64,000 bases of DNA from Roseovarius aestuarii. GTDB lineage: Bacteria; Pseudomonadota; Alphaproteobacteria; Rhodobacterales; Rhodobacteraceae. The notes below the pieces were generated by a model. That model was not told the DNA's origin. It was given only the letters and a program-made list of their open reading frames with translations, and ran no database searches. Both the position numbers and the translations under genes were made by a program. Below are positions 33,058 to 42,540 of the stretch, one piece after another (position 1 is the first letter of the stretch; each line of letters starts with the position of its first letter). The DNA is taken from assembly GCA_027214255.1 (NCBI GenBank), contig JAPWHL010000003.1:1-64000 (forward strand), written 5' to 3'.

Positions 33058-33807
33058 ATGCGCATTCCAGGAAAAGTAGCTGTAATCACCGGGGCCGGAT
33101 CAGGGTTTGGTGAAGGTATCGCAAAACGGTTTGCTCAAGAGGGTGCAAAGGTTGTTGTGGCGGATATCAATGGCGAAGGTGCCAGCCGCGTTGCGGCGGA
33201 AATCGGCGATGCGGCCGTAGCGATCACCACCGATGTCACCTCGCGCAGCGATACCAAGGCGATGTTTGATCTGGCTGTCGCAAAATTTGGGCGTTTGGAC
33301 TGCATAATCAACAACGCAGGCTATACCAGCCGCAATGGCTCGTTGATGGATGTCGACGATAAGACCTATGACCGCATTTTCAATGTAAACACCAAGGCCA
33401 TCTATCTGGCCACGCAAGAAGGTGTGCCTGTCTTGCGCAAATTCGGCGGCGGATCGATCATCAATGTGGCTTCTATTGGTGCGATACGCCCGCGCCCCGG
33501 ACTTGTTTGGTACAACGGCTCGAAAGGGGCCGCGTTGAACATGACCAAGGGAATGGCGGTCGAGCTTGCCCCCGATGGTATCCGCGTCAACGCGTTGTGC
33601 CCTGTGCTGGCTGAAACTGGCTTGCTGGAAGAATTCATGGGCAAAGAAGACACGCCCGAAAACAGGACCGCATTTTTGGCGACAATTCCAATGGGGCGCT
33701 TGGGACGGCCCTCGGATGTTGCCGGCGCGGCACTTTATCTGTGCTCGGACGATGCCGAATTCATTACCGGCGTATCGCTGGAAGTTGACGGCGGACGCGG
33801 AGTCTAA
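33058..33807 (+). CDS. Short-chain dehydrogenase/reductase
   Basis: 249 residues from the ATG at 33058, with TAGGAGA five bases upstream; an in-frame ATG at 33025 lacks such a site. The classical SDR motifs are complete: TGAGSGFGEG cofactor loop, NNAG, the active Ser in NVASIG, Tyr-x-x-x-Lys as YNGSK, and a C-terminal ITGVSLEVDGG. Asp in the VVVADIN position suggests NAD preference. It heads a carbohydrate-type ABC operon, so it probably oxidises the imported sugar, polyol or lactone-derived product. Exact substrate not recognised. Confidence 0.9.
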   Translation: MRIPGKVAVITGAGSGFGEGIAKRFAQEGAKVVVADINGEGASRVAAEIGDAAVAITTDVTSRSDTKAMFDLAVAKFGRLDCIINNAGYTSRNGSLMDVDDKTYDRIFNVNTKAIYLATQEGVPVLRKFGGGSIINVASIGAIRPRPGLVWYNGSKGAALNMTKGMAVELAPDGIRVNALCPVLAETGLLEEFMGKEDTPENRTAFLATIPMGRLGRPSDVAGAALYLCSDDAEFITGVSLEVDGGRGV

Positions 33808-33866
33808 CGCGCGGCAAGCCAATGCTTAAATCCACGACATGAAAAACAGATCCGCAGGATTGCCAT

Positions 33867-34850
33867 ATGAAAAACCTATTCAGTAGCTTGAACTTCGATC
33901 AACAGACAATTGTGACCATCCTGTTCGCGGTTCTTTTCGTGGTATTCGCGTTCTGGCTTCCCGGATTTACATCGACAGGGAATTTGCTGGAACTCGTTCG
34001 CTCTGTTTCGGTTCTGGGGATTTTGGGTTTGGGCATGGCCATCGTGGTCATTGGCAGGGGGATTGACCTGTCAATGATCGCGACGCTGGCTGTGCCCGCC
34101 TCGTTGGTCATGACTTTGGCCGCGTCGGGTTATCATCCGGCGGTGGCCATTGGCGCAGGGCTGCTGTTTGCAATCGCCACCGGTATTTTGAACGGTGTGC
34201 TGGTGGCCTATGCCGAGATTCCGGCCCTGTTCACAACTTTGGCGGTCGGGATTGGTGTGGCCGGGATCGGTCAAAGCGGAATGTTTGAATATGACATCGT
34301 CGCCTGGCCCCCCGCACTGGACAGCATCGCGTGGATCGGACGCGGCAAGATTTTCGGCCTGCCGTATTCCATCCTTGCATTTGGTGTTGCGGCCCTTGCT
34401 GTGCACATATTCCTGAAAAAGACGCGGCTGGGCTTTTTCATATACGCCCTTGGTGACAACCTTGCTGCGGCGCGCATTTCGGGTATTCGCGTGCGGCCCA
34501 TCATCATCTTGCAATATGTCATTTGCGCCGTGATCGCGTTGTTTGCGGGTCTGGTTCTGGCGGCCTCGGCACACAGCATGGACACACGGATTTTCAACCT
34601 GACTTGGATTTATGACGTGATCCTAGTTGTCGTGCTGGGCGGTATTGGCCTGTCCGGTGGGCGCGGGGGAGTGATGAACGTGATCGTCGGCACTTTGCTG
34701 ATCGGCACGATCGTCAACGGCATGACCATTTTGAATGTTTCATATCAGGGCCAGAATCTGGTGCGCGGTCTGGTTCTTTTGACCGCCTTGATGATCGACA
34801 GCATTTTGAATCCTCGCAACGAAGAAACTGCAAAGCAGGGGGATATTTAA
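33867..34850 (+). CDS. Sugar ABC transporter permease (RbsC-like)
   Basis: 327 residues with about nine to ten hydrophobic helices and the RbsC/AraH family motifs: GMAIVVIGRGIDLS near residue 65, ARISGIRVRPI (EAA-like loop) near 205 and GGIGLSGGRGGVMNVIVGTLLIG near 260. It is one of two permeases in this operon; the second (35991-38102) carries an extra C-terminal domain, so they probably form a heterodimer. It lies between the dehydrogenase and the binding-protein gene in the same direction. Confidence 0.92.
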   Translation: MKNLFSSLNFDQQTIVTILFAVLFVVFAFWLPGFTSTGNLLELVRSVSVLGILGLGMAIVVIGRGIDLSMIATLAVPASLVMTLAASGYHPAVAIGAGLLFAIATGILNGVLVAYAEIPALFTTLAVGIGVAGIGQSGMFEYDIVAWPPALDSIAWIGRGKIFGLPYSILAFGVAALAVHIFLKKTRLGFFIYALGDNLAAARISGIRVRPIIILQYVICAVIALFAGLVLAASAHSMDTRIFNLTWIYDVILVVVLGGIGLSGGRGGVMNVIVGTLLIGTIVNGMTILNVSYQGQNLVRGLVLLTALMIDSILNPRNEETAKQGDI

Positions 34851-34889
34851 ACAACGTCTACGTCCATAGAATTTTAAAGGGAGAGAACT

Positions 34890-35903
34890 ATGAAACGTTA
34901 CAAATCACTGGCAATGGCAACTGCGGCCCTTGCGGCAATGGCTATCGGGAGTGTCGCCACTGCACAACAAAGCATGGAAGACCCCGCGCGTGAGGGGTAT
35001 TACTCGGCGCTAAAGGGCAAAAAGGTCGTCTTTGTTCCGGTCTTTATGGGGCTTGATCTGACCGAAGGCTGGTCAAAGCTCATGGCGACCCAAGCCGAGG
35101 CTTTGGGATATGATTACGAAGTTCGCAATTCGAACTTTAATACGGCGGCAGGTGCGCAGACAATCACGTCGCTGATTTCGGAAAAACCTGACGTGATCGT
35201 GGTGCAAAACCCGGATGTGCAATCTTATGCGCGTTTGTTGAAGCGCGCAGAAGATGCCGGTATTGCCGTTATTCAGCTGAACATGAAAACCAACATTCTG
35301 ACCACCGGTTTTGTCGGAGCCGACGTGATCGCCATCGGCGAAGCACAGGCCAAAGCCGCAGCAGAAGTATGCGGCGGCGGCGATACTCCGGGGAAAATTC
35401 TGGTGCTTGCTGGTCCACCCACCAGCCCGTTTTCGGCCTATATGCTGCGCGGCTATGAGAACATCCTGAACGACAGAGACGACGTCGAAATCGTCAGCGT
35501 CCAATCCACGGGTGCCTATGAGTCCACCAAAGCCAAGTCCATCACTCAGGTGGTTGTGCAACAGCACCCCGATCTGTGTGCCACGCTTGGCGTATGGGAT
35601 GCGCCCGACATCGGCACCGCGGCGGCATTGGCCGAAGCGGGCCTGACGGATCAGGTCTTTGTGTCGACATCCGGCGGCGGTGGCGAGTTGGCCTGTAAAG
35701 GCATCCGCGAGGATATGTGGGACCACTACGTCAGCTATGATGTTCCCGGTCAGGGGCGTGATCTGAATGCGCTGATTTCTCAGGCGCTTCAGGACACGAA
35801 CGAAGTCGGCGCGCGCAAAACAGTTCTCTACACGCCGCTTGTCGAGTTCGACAAATCCAATGTGGACGAACAGTCGTGCTGGACCTTGGATTCCCTCAAG
35901 TAA
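34890..35903 (+). CDS. Periplasmic sugar-binding protein of ABC transporter
   Basis: 337 residues; AAGGGAGAGAAC precedes the ATG. The signal peptide (core ATAALAAMAIGSVATA, cleavage near TAQ) is followed by a type I periplasmic fold of the RbsB group (KKVVFVPVFMGLDLTEGW; KPDVIVVQNPDVQSYARLLKRAEDAGIAVIQ, in parts). It delivers the substrate to the two permeases. A strong hairpin follows the stop codon (35918-35947), typical where a binding protein must be made in excess over the membrane parts. The ligand is not predictable by eye. Confidence 0.9.
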   Translation: MKRYKSLAMATAALAAMAIGSVATAQQSMEDPAREGYYSALKGKKVVFVPVFMGLDLTEGWSKLMATQAEALGYDYEVRNSNFNTAAGAQTITSLISEKPDVIVVQNPDVQSYARLLKRAEDAGIAVIQLNMKTNILTTGFVGADVIAIGEAQAKAAAEVCGGGDTPGKILVLAGPPTSPFSAYMLRGYENILNDRDDVEIVSVQSTGAYESTKAKSITQVVVQQHPDLCATLGVWDAPDIGTAAALAEAGLTDQVFVSTSGGGGELACKGIREDMWDHYVSYDVPGQGRDLNALISQALQDTNEVGARKTVLYTPLVEFDKSNVDEQSCWTLDSLK

Positions 35904-35917
35904 TCCGCCCGAAAATA

Positions 35918-35947
35918 TGTCGGGCACTGTGCCTTCAGTGCCCGACA
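35918..35947 (+). terminator. Hairpin between binding-protein and permease-fusion genes
   Basis: The perfect 12-bp arms TGTCGGGCACTG and CAGTGCCCGACA surround the loop TGCCTT, 14 bp after the stop. No T-run follows, so it may act as a partial terminator or as a 3'-end stabiliser that raises binding-protein mRNA over the downstream genes. Confidence 0.65.
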
Positions 35948-35990
35948 CCTTGCGCGATTCCGTAGCACCATCCGTAATGGACCTGAAAAT

Positions 35991-38102
35991 ATGATTAAGA
36001 CGATAAGCAGACTTCGATACAAATACTGGCCAGACCATATTTTCGGCGAGATTCTTCAGAAATCCTGGATGGAAACCGCTGTTCCGTTGGCCGTTCTGAT
36101 TTTCACGATCGTGTTCTTCAGCGTTCAGATCGACAACTTTATCTCGCCTTCGAATATGTCGGACAACTTCCGTCAGGCAAGCGAGCTGGGATTTGTCGTG
36201 CTGGGTATCTCGCTGGTCTTGATCGTGGGGGGGATCGACCTGAGTGTTGCGTCAATTTTCGCGCTTAGTAACCTGCTGGTTCTTTACTGCATGCATGTAT
36301 GGCAGCTTCCGTTGGGGGCATCCGTTTCTATTACGCTGTTGGGCGGAGCACTGTTGGGAAGCGTAAATGGGATACTGATCGGGTACTTCCGGATGAGGGC
36401 CTTCTTGACGACGATGGTGACCTTGATTGTGTTCAAGTCAATTCACGATCTGATCAACGTGCGCGTTGCGGTTCCGATTTCATCGAACTTTCCTGACTCC
36501 CCTGTTTGGGACATTATGGGTTACGGCTCGATCCTGTCTATTCCTACGGCGGTCTGGGCCTTTGGTATTGTTGCCCTGTTCAGTCACATCCTATTGACAC
36601 GCTTGCGGCCGGGGTGGTGGTTGCTGGCCGTGGGGGGGAACCGGCGATCTGCCTATAACATTGGCCTGCCGGTCAATCGTATTGTCGCCCTGTCCTATGT
36701 TGCCTCGGGCGTTCTGGCGTCGGCCTCTGCGATTTTTTATGCCGCCCGTCTGGCCAGCCCCGGTGCCGATACCGGTTCGGGGCTTGAAATCACGGTTCTG
36801 ACTGCGGCCATTCTGGGCGGTATCCGTCTGGGCGGGGGCAAAGGATCGGTCATGAAGGCGATCCTTGGCACGCTTATTATTCTGCTTCTGACCAACGGCT
36901 TGTTGCGGATGGCGACACCCGCCGGTACCGCGCGGATCATTCTGGCCATGATCCTGTTGATGGCCGCTGCGCTGGATATCCGCTGGTTCAAAAACCGCCA
37001 TAAGGCTGTGCAGGAAATGTATGTCAGCCCTGCCTATCTAGAGCTTCCGCACCTGCCCGAGGATACAACCGCACCCAATGCTGCCTTTGCCCCCAATGAT
37101 CGGCTGAAGGCCGTGGAAACCATCGGTCTGGGTATGATCGAGGCGCCAGAAGACGTTGTTCTGGACGATTATGACAACCTTTACAGTGGCAACCGTCATG
37201 GCGAAATCATTCGATTTTTTGCACCCGACTATCAACGCCACGAGGTCTATGCCCGTATCGGTGGCCAGCCGCTCGGCATGACGTTTGATGCCGACCACAA
37301 TCTATATGTATGCGTTGGGGGGATGGGGCTTTATCGCGTGACCGCGGATCGCGAAGTCGAACTGGTGACGGACGAAACCAACCGATCGTACCTGTCGGTG
37401 ATAGATGACAGCCGCCTGAAACTGGCCGACGATCTGGATATTTTGCCAGATGGCCGCATCCTGTTTTCCGAGGCGACAGTGCGCTATGAAATGCACGAAT
37501 GGCAAACCGACGCGCTTGAAGGTCGGGGCAACGGGCGGATCATTATGTATGATCCCAAGAACAAGAAAACGACCACCGTGTTGCGCGGCCTGACGTTTCC
37601 AAACGGTGTCGTTCTGGCATCTGACAAGCAAAGCATTATGTTTGCAGAAAGCTGGAAGTGTTCGATCAAACGGTATTGGTTTGACGGCCCCAAGGCGGGA
37701 ACTGTCGAGATGGTGATCGACAACTTGCCCGGCTATCCCGACAACATCAACGTGGCATCTGATGGCAATTACTGGTTGGCCATCATGGGAATGCGCAGTC
37801 AGGTGTTTGACCTTGCGATGCGCAAACCCGGCTTTAGGCGCCGGATGGCGAAACAGCTGCCCGGCGATGAGTGGCTAGCCCCCAACATCAACACCGGCTG
37901 CATCGTCAAGTTCAACGAAGCAGGCGAGATATTGGACGTCCTGTGGGATATGGACGGTGAAAACCACCCGATGATTACGTCCATGCGTGAGCACAAGGGC
38001 TATCTGTATATCGGCGGGATTTCGAACAACCGCATTGGCCGGCTCAAGCTGGACGGCGTTGATGAAACCTTCGTTTCAAGTGGAAAATATCATGTTGGAT
38101 AG
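35991..38102 (+). CDS. Sugar ABC permease fused to a strictosidine-synthase/SMP-30-like beta-propeller
   Basis: 703 residues. Residues about 25-340 are a complete RbsC-like permease (LIVGGIDLSVASIFALSNLL; GGIRLGGGKGSVMKAILGTLIILL). Residues about 360-700 are a six-bladed propeller of the strictosidine synthase/SMP-30 group, with NGRIIMYDP, LTFPNGVVLASD, FAESWKCSIKRYW and NLPGYPDNIN. The frame is continuous across the joint, with no sign of a sequencing break. Because permeases of this family usually end in the cytoplasm, the propeller would act on the incoming substrate there, for example as a lactonase (inference). The gene overlaps the separate propeller gene by 11 bp. Confidence 0.88.
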   Translation: MIKTISRLRYKYWPDHIFGEILQKSWMETAVPLAVLIFTIVFFSVQIDNFISPSNMSDNFRQASELGFVVLGISLVLIVGGIDLSVASIFALSNLLVLYCMHVWQLPLGASVSITLLGGALLGSVNGILIGYFRMRAFLTTMVTLIVFKSIHDLINVRVAVPISSNFPDSPVWDIMGYGSILSIPTAVWAFGIVALFSHILLTRLRPGWWLLAVGGNRRSAYNIGLPVNRIVALSYVASGVLASASAIFYAARLASPGADTGSGLEITVLTAAILGGIRLGGGKGSVMKAILGTLIILLLTNGLLRMATPAGTARIILAMILLMAAALDIRWFKNRHKAVQEMYVSPAYLELPHLPEDTTAPNAAFAPNDRLKAVETIGLGMIEAPEDVVLDDYDNLYSGNRHGEIIRFFAPDYQRHEVYARIGGQPLGMTFDADHNLYVCVGGMGLYRVTADREVELVTDETNRSYLSVIDDSRLKLADDLDILPDGRILFSEATVRYEMHEWQTDALEGRGNGRIIMYDPKNKKTTTVLRGLTFPNGVVLASDKQSIMFAESWKCSIKRYWFDGPKAGTVEMVIDNLPGYPDNINVASDGNYWLAIMGMRSQVFDLAMRKPGFRRRMAKQLPGDEWLAPNINTGCIVKFNEAGEILDVLWDMDGENHPMITSMREHKGYLYIGGISNNRIGRLKLDGVDETFVSSGKYHVG

Positions 38103-39204
38103 TCTTATCAGCTGGATCGGATCACGCGGGAACACACGTGGGAAAAGCCTGTCTATTCCGGTTTTTGATGGCGCGTTCAAGCCAAACAACCTGTTGGAAG
38201 AGGCAAAGACGCTGGTCGAGAGCACTGGGTTTTCGGACATAATCTCTGGCGCAAACAACCGCCTTTTGGCGGCTTGCGATAACCGGGTTGTTGAGGTGTC
38301 CAAGACCGGAGAATTGAGCGAGCTTGCCGTTCTGGATCGGGCAATCACGTCACTTGCCCAACTGAAGGATGGTCGCATTGCCGTGGGGCTGGGCGACTCG
38401 GTGCTGATCGGGGCAGGTACTGCCAATCCGGTTTCGATCGACAGCGCGGGGGGGCAGAAACTGACTGCGGTCACCGCGCTTGCTCCAGCTCTGGATGGTG
38501 GCCTTTTGATCTGCGACGGTTCCAAATCATATGGCTGTGACGATTGGGCCTGGGATTTGATGAACAATTGCAAAGATGGCCGTGTGATCGCTGTTGATGC
38601 TGTGGGGGGCAACGCGCGGGTAGTGGCCGCAGGGCTGGGCTATGCCTTCGGCGCATATGAGAGTGACGAAACAGGTGTTCTGGTCTCAGAAAGCTGGAAA
38701 CATCAGGTGTGCCAGATCGCCGGCAAGAACGCGCGCGCCGCGATTGACCGCTTGCCGGGGTATCCCTGCCGCTTTGCGGCGGCGGACGATGGCGGTTTCT
38801 GGCTGACCCTGTTTTGTAGCCGCACGCAGTTGGTCGAATTTGTCCTGAAAGAAAATGACTATCGCGCGGAAATGATGGCCACGATTGATCCGCGTTTCTG
38901 GATTTCGCCCAGTTTTGGGTCTGGTGCAGATTTTCTAGAACCTTTGCAGGGTGGCGGCGTCAAGCAGATGGGTGTGTTGAAGCCTTGGGCTCCACCGCGT
39001 TCCTACGGCTTGCTGGTGCGGTTCGATGCGAAAATGACACCGCAATATTCAATGCACAGCCGCGTTGGTGGGCATAATCACGGTATCTGCGCAGCCGCGC
39101 AGATTGGCGATACGATTTACGCTTTGTCAAAAGGCAGCGGGCGCATCGTCGAGATGTCGATCCGCGCGACCCGTAAAACGCTTTTTGGAGAGGACGCAGC
39201 ATGA
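38092..39204 (+). CDS. SMP-30/strictosidine-synthase-like propeller protein
   Basis: 370 residues from the ATG at 38092, inside the end of the fusion gene; the upstream in-frame start at 37987 is rejected because it lies deep in that gene. The sequence resembles the C-terminal domain of the fusion product: SESWKHQVCQIAG corresponds to AESWKCSIKRYW, and RLPGYPCRFAAADDGGFWL to NLPGYPDNINVASDGNYWL. No signal peptide is visible. Duplicated propellers in one transport operon suggest sequential or paired lactone hydrolysis; metal ligands were not verified. It overlaps the ATPase gene by 4 bp. Confidence 0.82.
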   Translation: MLDSLISWIGSRGNTRGKSLSIPVFDGAFKPNNLLEEAKTLVESTGFSDIISGANNRLLAACDNRVVEVSKTGELSELAVLDRAITSLAQLKDGRIAVGLGDSVLIGAGTANPVSIDSAGGQKLTAVTALAPALDGGLLICDGSKSYGCDDWAWDLMNNCKDGRVIAVDAVGGNARVVAAGLGYAFGAYESDETGVLVSESWKHQVCQIAGKNARAAIDRLPGYPCRFAAADDGGFWLTLFCSRTQLVEFVLKENDYRAEMMATIDPRFWISPSFGSGADFLEPLQGGGVKQMGVLKPWAPPRSYGLLVRFDAKMTPQYSMHSRVGGHNHGICAAAQIGDTIYALSKGSGRIVEMSIRATRKTLFGEDAA

Positions 39205-40694
39205 AACCCATTCTCGAAATGCGCGGTATTACGAAGCTTTACGGCAAGGCCGCAGCGGTCGAAGGCGTCAATTTCGACCTGATGAAAGGCGAGGTTCACG
39301 CCGTGTTGGGCGAGAACGGCGCGGGCAAATCGACCCTGACCAAAATGATGGCGGGCGTGGTGCAACCCACCTCTGGTGAAATCCTGGTTGAGGATTCCGT
39401 GATTAACATCAAATCGCCAGCCGAAGCCGTCAAGATCGGCATCGCTATGGTCTTTCAGGAAACCAGTCTGGTTCCGTCGATGACCGTCGCCCAAAACTTG
39501 TTCTTGGGAAACGAAAAGTTCTTTAATCGGATTCGGGGGGTCAACATCACCGCCCAGCAGTTCATGCAATCGCTTAGCTTTGATGTGGACCCGACCCAGA
39601 TGGTGGCGTCGCTGGGGGCCGCCAAAAAGCAGATGGTGGAAATTGCACGGGCCATGCTGCTGGACGCGCGGGTTGTGGTGTTTGATGAGCCCACCGCAAC
39701 CCTGACACCCGAGGAAAAGCGCCACTTTTTCGATCTGGTTGAGACCCTCAAAGGCCATGGCGTTGCGGTCATCTTTATCTCGCACGCATTGGAAGAGGCG
39801 TTGGAAATCTCGGACCGGATCACCATTCTGCGAGACGGGAAACATGTGGTGACGGACAAGACCGAGAATTTTGACCGTGACCGCATCATTCAGTCCATGG
39901 TTGGTCGTGAGTTGACCGAGGAGCTGTACAACAACAAGAAAACCGTTGCGCGCCCTGCCGGGGAACGCATTCTAAGTATCCAGAACCTGCGTGCTGCGGG
40001 GGTTGTCAGGAACAACTCTCTGTCTGTGTTCAAAGGGCAGGTGACGGGTATTTTTGGTCTTGTCGGTTCGGGGCGAACCGAAACGTTCAAGGTGGTGTCC
40101 GGCGCGATCAAGCGCAACTATCGCAACGGTGGCGAAGTGTACCTGAACGGGAAATCCGTGCGCTATCTGGTGCCTGCGCCCAGCGTGCAAGACGGTGTGG
40201 CCTACATTACCGAAGATCGTAAGGTCGAAGGTTTTTTCGAGACGATGTCGATCAAAGCGAATATTTTCCTAGGGATGCTGACCAAGGGGAAATCTGCGCG
40301 TTTCTGGCTTAAAAATTCGGAGATGGATCAGGTCGGGGACACATGGGTGAAATCCTTGCAGGTTCGTTCTGTGTCGCAAAACGCCGAGGTGATTGAATTG
40401 TCCGGTGGTAACCAGCAAAAGGTCGTGATCGCCAAGTCATTGGTGCAGGAACCCGACCTTGTCATCTTTGACGAACCAACACGCGGCGTAGATGTCGGGG
40501 CCATCGCGGAAATTCACGAAATCATCAACCGGCTTGCCGATGAGGGCAAGGCCGTAGTGGTTATCTCGTCCTATCTGCCCGAGGTCATGCAATTGTCCGA
40601 CCGCCTTCTGGTCGCGCGGCAAGGCAAAGTCGTGGAAGAGTTTTCTCCGATTGAAGCGACTGAAGAAAAACTGATGTATGCGGCCGTGCATTAA
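39201..40694 (+). CDS. Sugar ABC transporter double ATPase (RbsA/MglA-like)
   Basis: 497 residues with two nucleotide-binding domains. The first has Walker [10 protein letters not shown] (about 37-45) and Walker [16 protein letters not shown] but a non-canonical signature ([15 protein letters not shown]). The second has a degenerate Walker A ([10 protein letters not shown]), a canonical [15 protein letters not shown] and Walker [16 protein letters not shown]. This asymmetry is normal for RbsA-type proteins. It powers the two permeases of this operon and is the last gene of the transcript. Confidence 0.93.
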   Translation: MKPILEMRGITKLYGKAAAVEGVNFDLMKGEVHAVLGENGAGKSTLTKMMAGVVQPTSGEILVEDSVINIKSPAEAVKIGIAMVFQETSLVPSMTVAQNLFLGNEKFFNRIRGVNITAQQFMQSLSFDVDPTQMVASLGAAKKQMVEIARAMLLDARVVVFDEPTATLTPEEKRHFFDLVETLKGHGVAVIFISHALEEALEISDRITILRDGKHVVTDKTENFDRDRIIQSMVGRELTEELYNNKKTVARPAGERILSIQNLRAAGVVRNNSLSVFKGQVTGIFGLVGSGRTETFKVVSGAIKRNYRNGGEVYLNGKSVRYLVPAPSVQDGVAYITEDRKVEGFFETMSIKANIFLGMLTKGKSARFWLKNSEMDQVGDTWVKSLQVRSVSQNAEVIELSGGNQQKVVIAKSLVQEPDLVIFDEPTRGVDVGAIAEIHEIINRLADEGKAVVVISSYLPEVMQLSDRLLVARQGKVVEEFSPIEATEEKLMYAAVH

Positions 40695-40735
40695 AGTTCA
40701 GTCAAAACTGTCGCTTTAATGGGATTTCTAGGACG

Positions 40736-40758
40736 AGGGCTGCCGATGAGGCGGCCCT
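40736..40758. terminator. Hairpin between convergent ATPase and thioesterase genes
   Basis: AGGGCTGCC (40736-40744) and GGCGGCCCT (40750-40758) pair with one G-T wobble across a 5-base loop, between two converging operons. There is no T-run, so support as a terminator is moderate at best. Confidence 0.4.
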
Positions 40759-40801
40759 ATCCGTTCTGGATGCCCGGTCGAGTGTCAACGATCAAACCGA
40801 T

Positions 40802-41254
40802 CTAGCCGATGTTGGGATGCCCCATAAGTGTCGTGAATGCAGTGCGCCGCGCCCCGTCAATCGGGCTGGGACGACGGGTGGTTCGATCCACGTAGACATG
40901 GATGAAAAAACCCTCGGCTGTGACCGTCTGTTCATCGTTGCGGAACAGCCCGATTTCGAACCGGACCGAGGACGAGCCGATATGCCCCACCCTGATGCCT
41001 GCATGCACCGTGTCCGGAAATCCCATTTCGGCAAAATATTTGCATCCGGTTTCTACGACCAACCCAATGCTGTCGCTGGTGTGCGGATTCAATAGACCCT
41101 CTTCGACCAGCCAGCCGTTTACGGCCGTGTCAAACAGGGAATAATGCACAACGTTGTTCATGTGCCCGTAAACATCATTGTCATTCCAGCGCGTCGTCAG
41201 CCTGCGAAAGACGTGATAGTCGGCGCGGGTCGCGCGGGTGGGGGCCATTACCAT
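40802..41254 (-). CDS. Hotdog-fold acyl-CoA thioesterase (4HBT-like)
   Basis: 150 residues. The 4-hydroxybenzoyl-CoA thioesterase motif is visible near the N terminus (TRWNDNDVYGHMNNVVHYSLF), with the catalytic Asp and the Gly-His-Met-Asn-Asn helix start. The family hydrolyses acyl-CoA esters in the cytoplasm. It overlaps the end of the Fe-alcohol dehydrogenase gene and is the last gene of a minus-strand catabolic operon, so it may release CoA from dead-end intermediates. A second in-frame ATG six bases in is equally possible as the start. Confidence 0.85.
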   Translation of the reverse strand: MVMAPTRATRADYHVFRRLTTRWNDNDVYGHMNNVVHYSLFDTAVNGWLVEEGLLNPHTSDSIGLVVETGCKYFAEMGFPDTVHAGIRVGHIGSSSVRFEIGLFRNDEQTVTAEGFFIHVYVDRTTRRPSPIDGARRTAFTTLMGHPNIG

Positions 41255-42408
41255 GCCTGCTTGTAGATGTTCAGTGCGTCCTGTTCGGTCATCTCGCGCG
41301 GATTGTTTACCAGAAGTCGGGTTTGAACCATCGCGTCCGTGGCCATTTTTTCCAGTGCTGTTTCGGGGATGTCGACCTCGCGGAGGCGGGTTTGCATGCC
41401 TAACCGTTTGGACAGATCGGCCAGCGCGTCAATAAAGGCGGTGCAACGGGCCTGTGCGCCGTCGACCTTGGCCAGATGCGGGAAAGCGTCTGCGGCGATT
41501 TCGGCATAGGCGGCATAGGCATCCGGCGCGTTAAAGCGCAAAACATGCGGCAAAACCAGTGCGTTGGACAGTCCGTGGGGCACATGGAACGTGCCGCCGA
41601 TCGGATAGGCCAACGCATGTACGGCGGCGACGGGCGAATTGGCAAAAGCTTGCCCTGCCAGCATAGAACCCAGCAGCATCGCACCGCGCGCGTCGACATT
41701 ACCGGGATCTTCCACGACGGTTTCGATATTGGCCCCCAGCAGGCGTAGGGCCTCGCGTGCCAACATTTTGCTCAGCGGGTTGTTGTTGGCGTTGACCGAG
41801 GCATAGGCTTCGATCGCGTGCACCATCGCGTCCACGCCGGTTGCGGCGGTGATCGGGGCAGGCAGGCCCAATGTCAGAGATGCATCTAGAATGGCGATGT
41901 CCGGCAGCAGAATGGGGCTGGAAACGCCGCGTTTTTCTTCGGCGCCGACAGTGATGATGGAAACCGGTGTGACCTCGCTTCCCGTGCCCGCAGTCGTTGG
42001 GATCAAAACCAATGGCAGGCGCGGGCCCTTGGCCTGACCTACACCCCACGCCTGATCCAGAACTTCGCGCGATCCCAGCAGCAGTGAGGCTACCTTGGCC
42101 ACGTCCAGCGGCGAACCGCCGCCGAAACCAACGACACCGGTGACCTGTGCCAAATCCCCTGCCGCCGTCGCCGCTTCCAGAGTGGCGCGGGACGGGTCCG
42201 CTTCGACCTCATCGAATACAGTCACAGCGATGCCCGCAGCCTTGAGCGAGGCCAGCGCGTCGTCGCATAGCCCCAGTTTGCGCAGCCCCGGATCGGTGAC
42301 GAACAGCACACGCGCCCCCAGAAGCGTCCCCGCGACATCGGCCAACTCGCCAGAGGCGCCGGGGCGGAAAACCAGTGACTTCGTGGTGTTAAATACGAAT
42401 GGGTGCAT
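41248..42408 (-). CDS. Iron-containing alcohol dehydrogenase
   Basis: 386 residues; GAGGAC lies just before the ATG. The group III (Fe-ADH) signatures are present: GGGSPLDVAKV for NAD(P) binding, TTAGTGSEVTP, and the metal-binding Asp/His set in GVDAMVHAIEAY and HALAYPIGGTFHVPHG. It would interconvert an alcohol or hydroxy acid with its aldehyde or keto form. It lies within the CoA-ester operon and may act with the aldehyde dehydrogenase of the opposite operon (53080-54534). Maleylacetate reductase-like members are an alternative, since the length fits both. Confidence 0.9.
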   Translation of the reverse strand: MHPFVFNTTKSLVFRPGASGELADVAGTLLGARVLFVTDPGLRKLGLCDDALASLKAAGIAVTVFDEVEADPSRATLEAATAAGDLAQVTGVVGFGGGSPLDVAKVASLLLGSREVLDQAWGVGQAKGPRLPLVLIPTTAGTGSEVTPVSIITVGAEEKRGVSSPILLPDIAILDASLTLGLPAPITAATGVDAMVHAIEAYASVNANNNPLSKMLAREALRLLGANIETVVEDPGNVDARGAMLLGSMLAGQAFANSPVAAVHALAYPIGGTFHVPHGLSNALVLPHVLRFNAPDAYAAYAEIAADAFPHLAKVDGAQARCTAFIDALADLSKRLGMQTRLREVDIPETALEKMATDAMVQTRLLVNNPREMTEQDALNIYKQAW

Positions 42409-42540
42409 GATGTCCTCGGAAGTTTATAGGGCGTGTTCGTCGTCGAATAATCTGGCGCGTCGTGTCGGATGGTCACATGTAGGGTGCGCGCCGGTTGATG
42501 CCAAACTACGCCGCCGGACATTAAGGGTTCAAGCGGCGTT

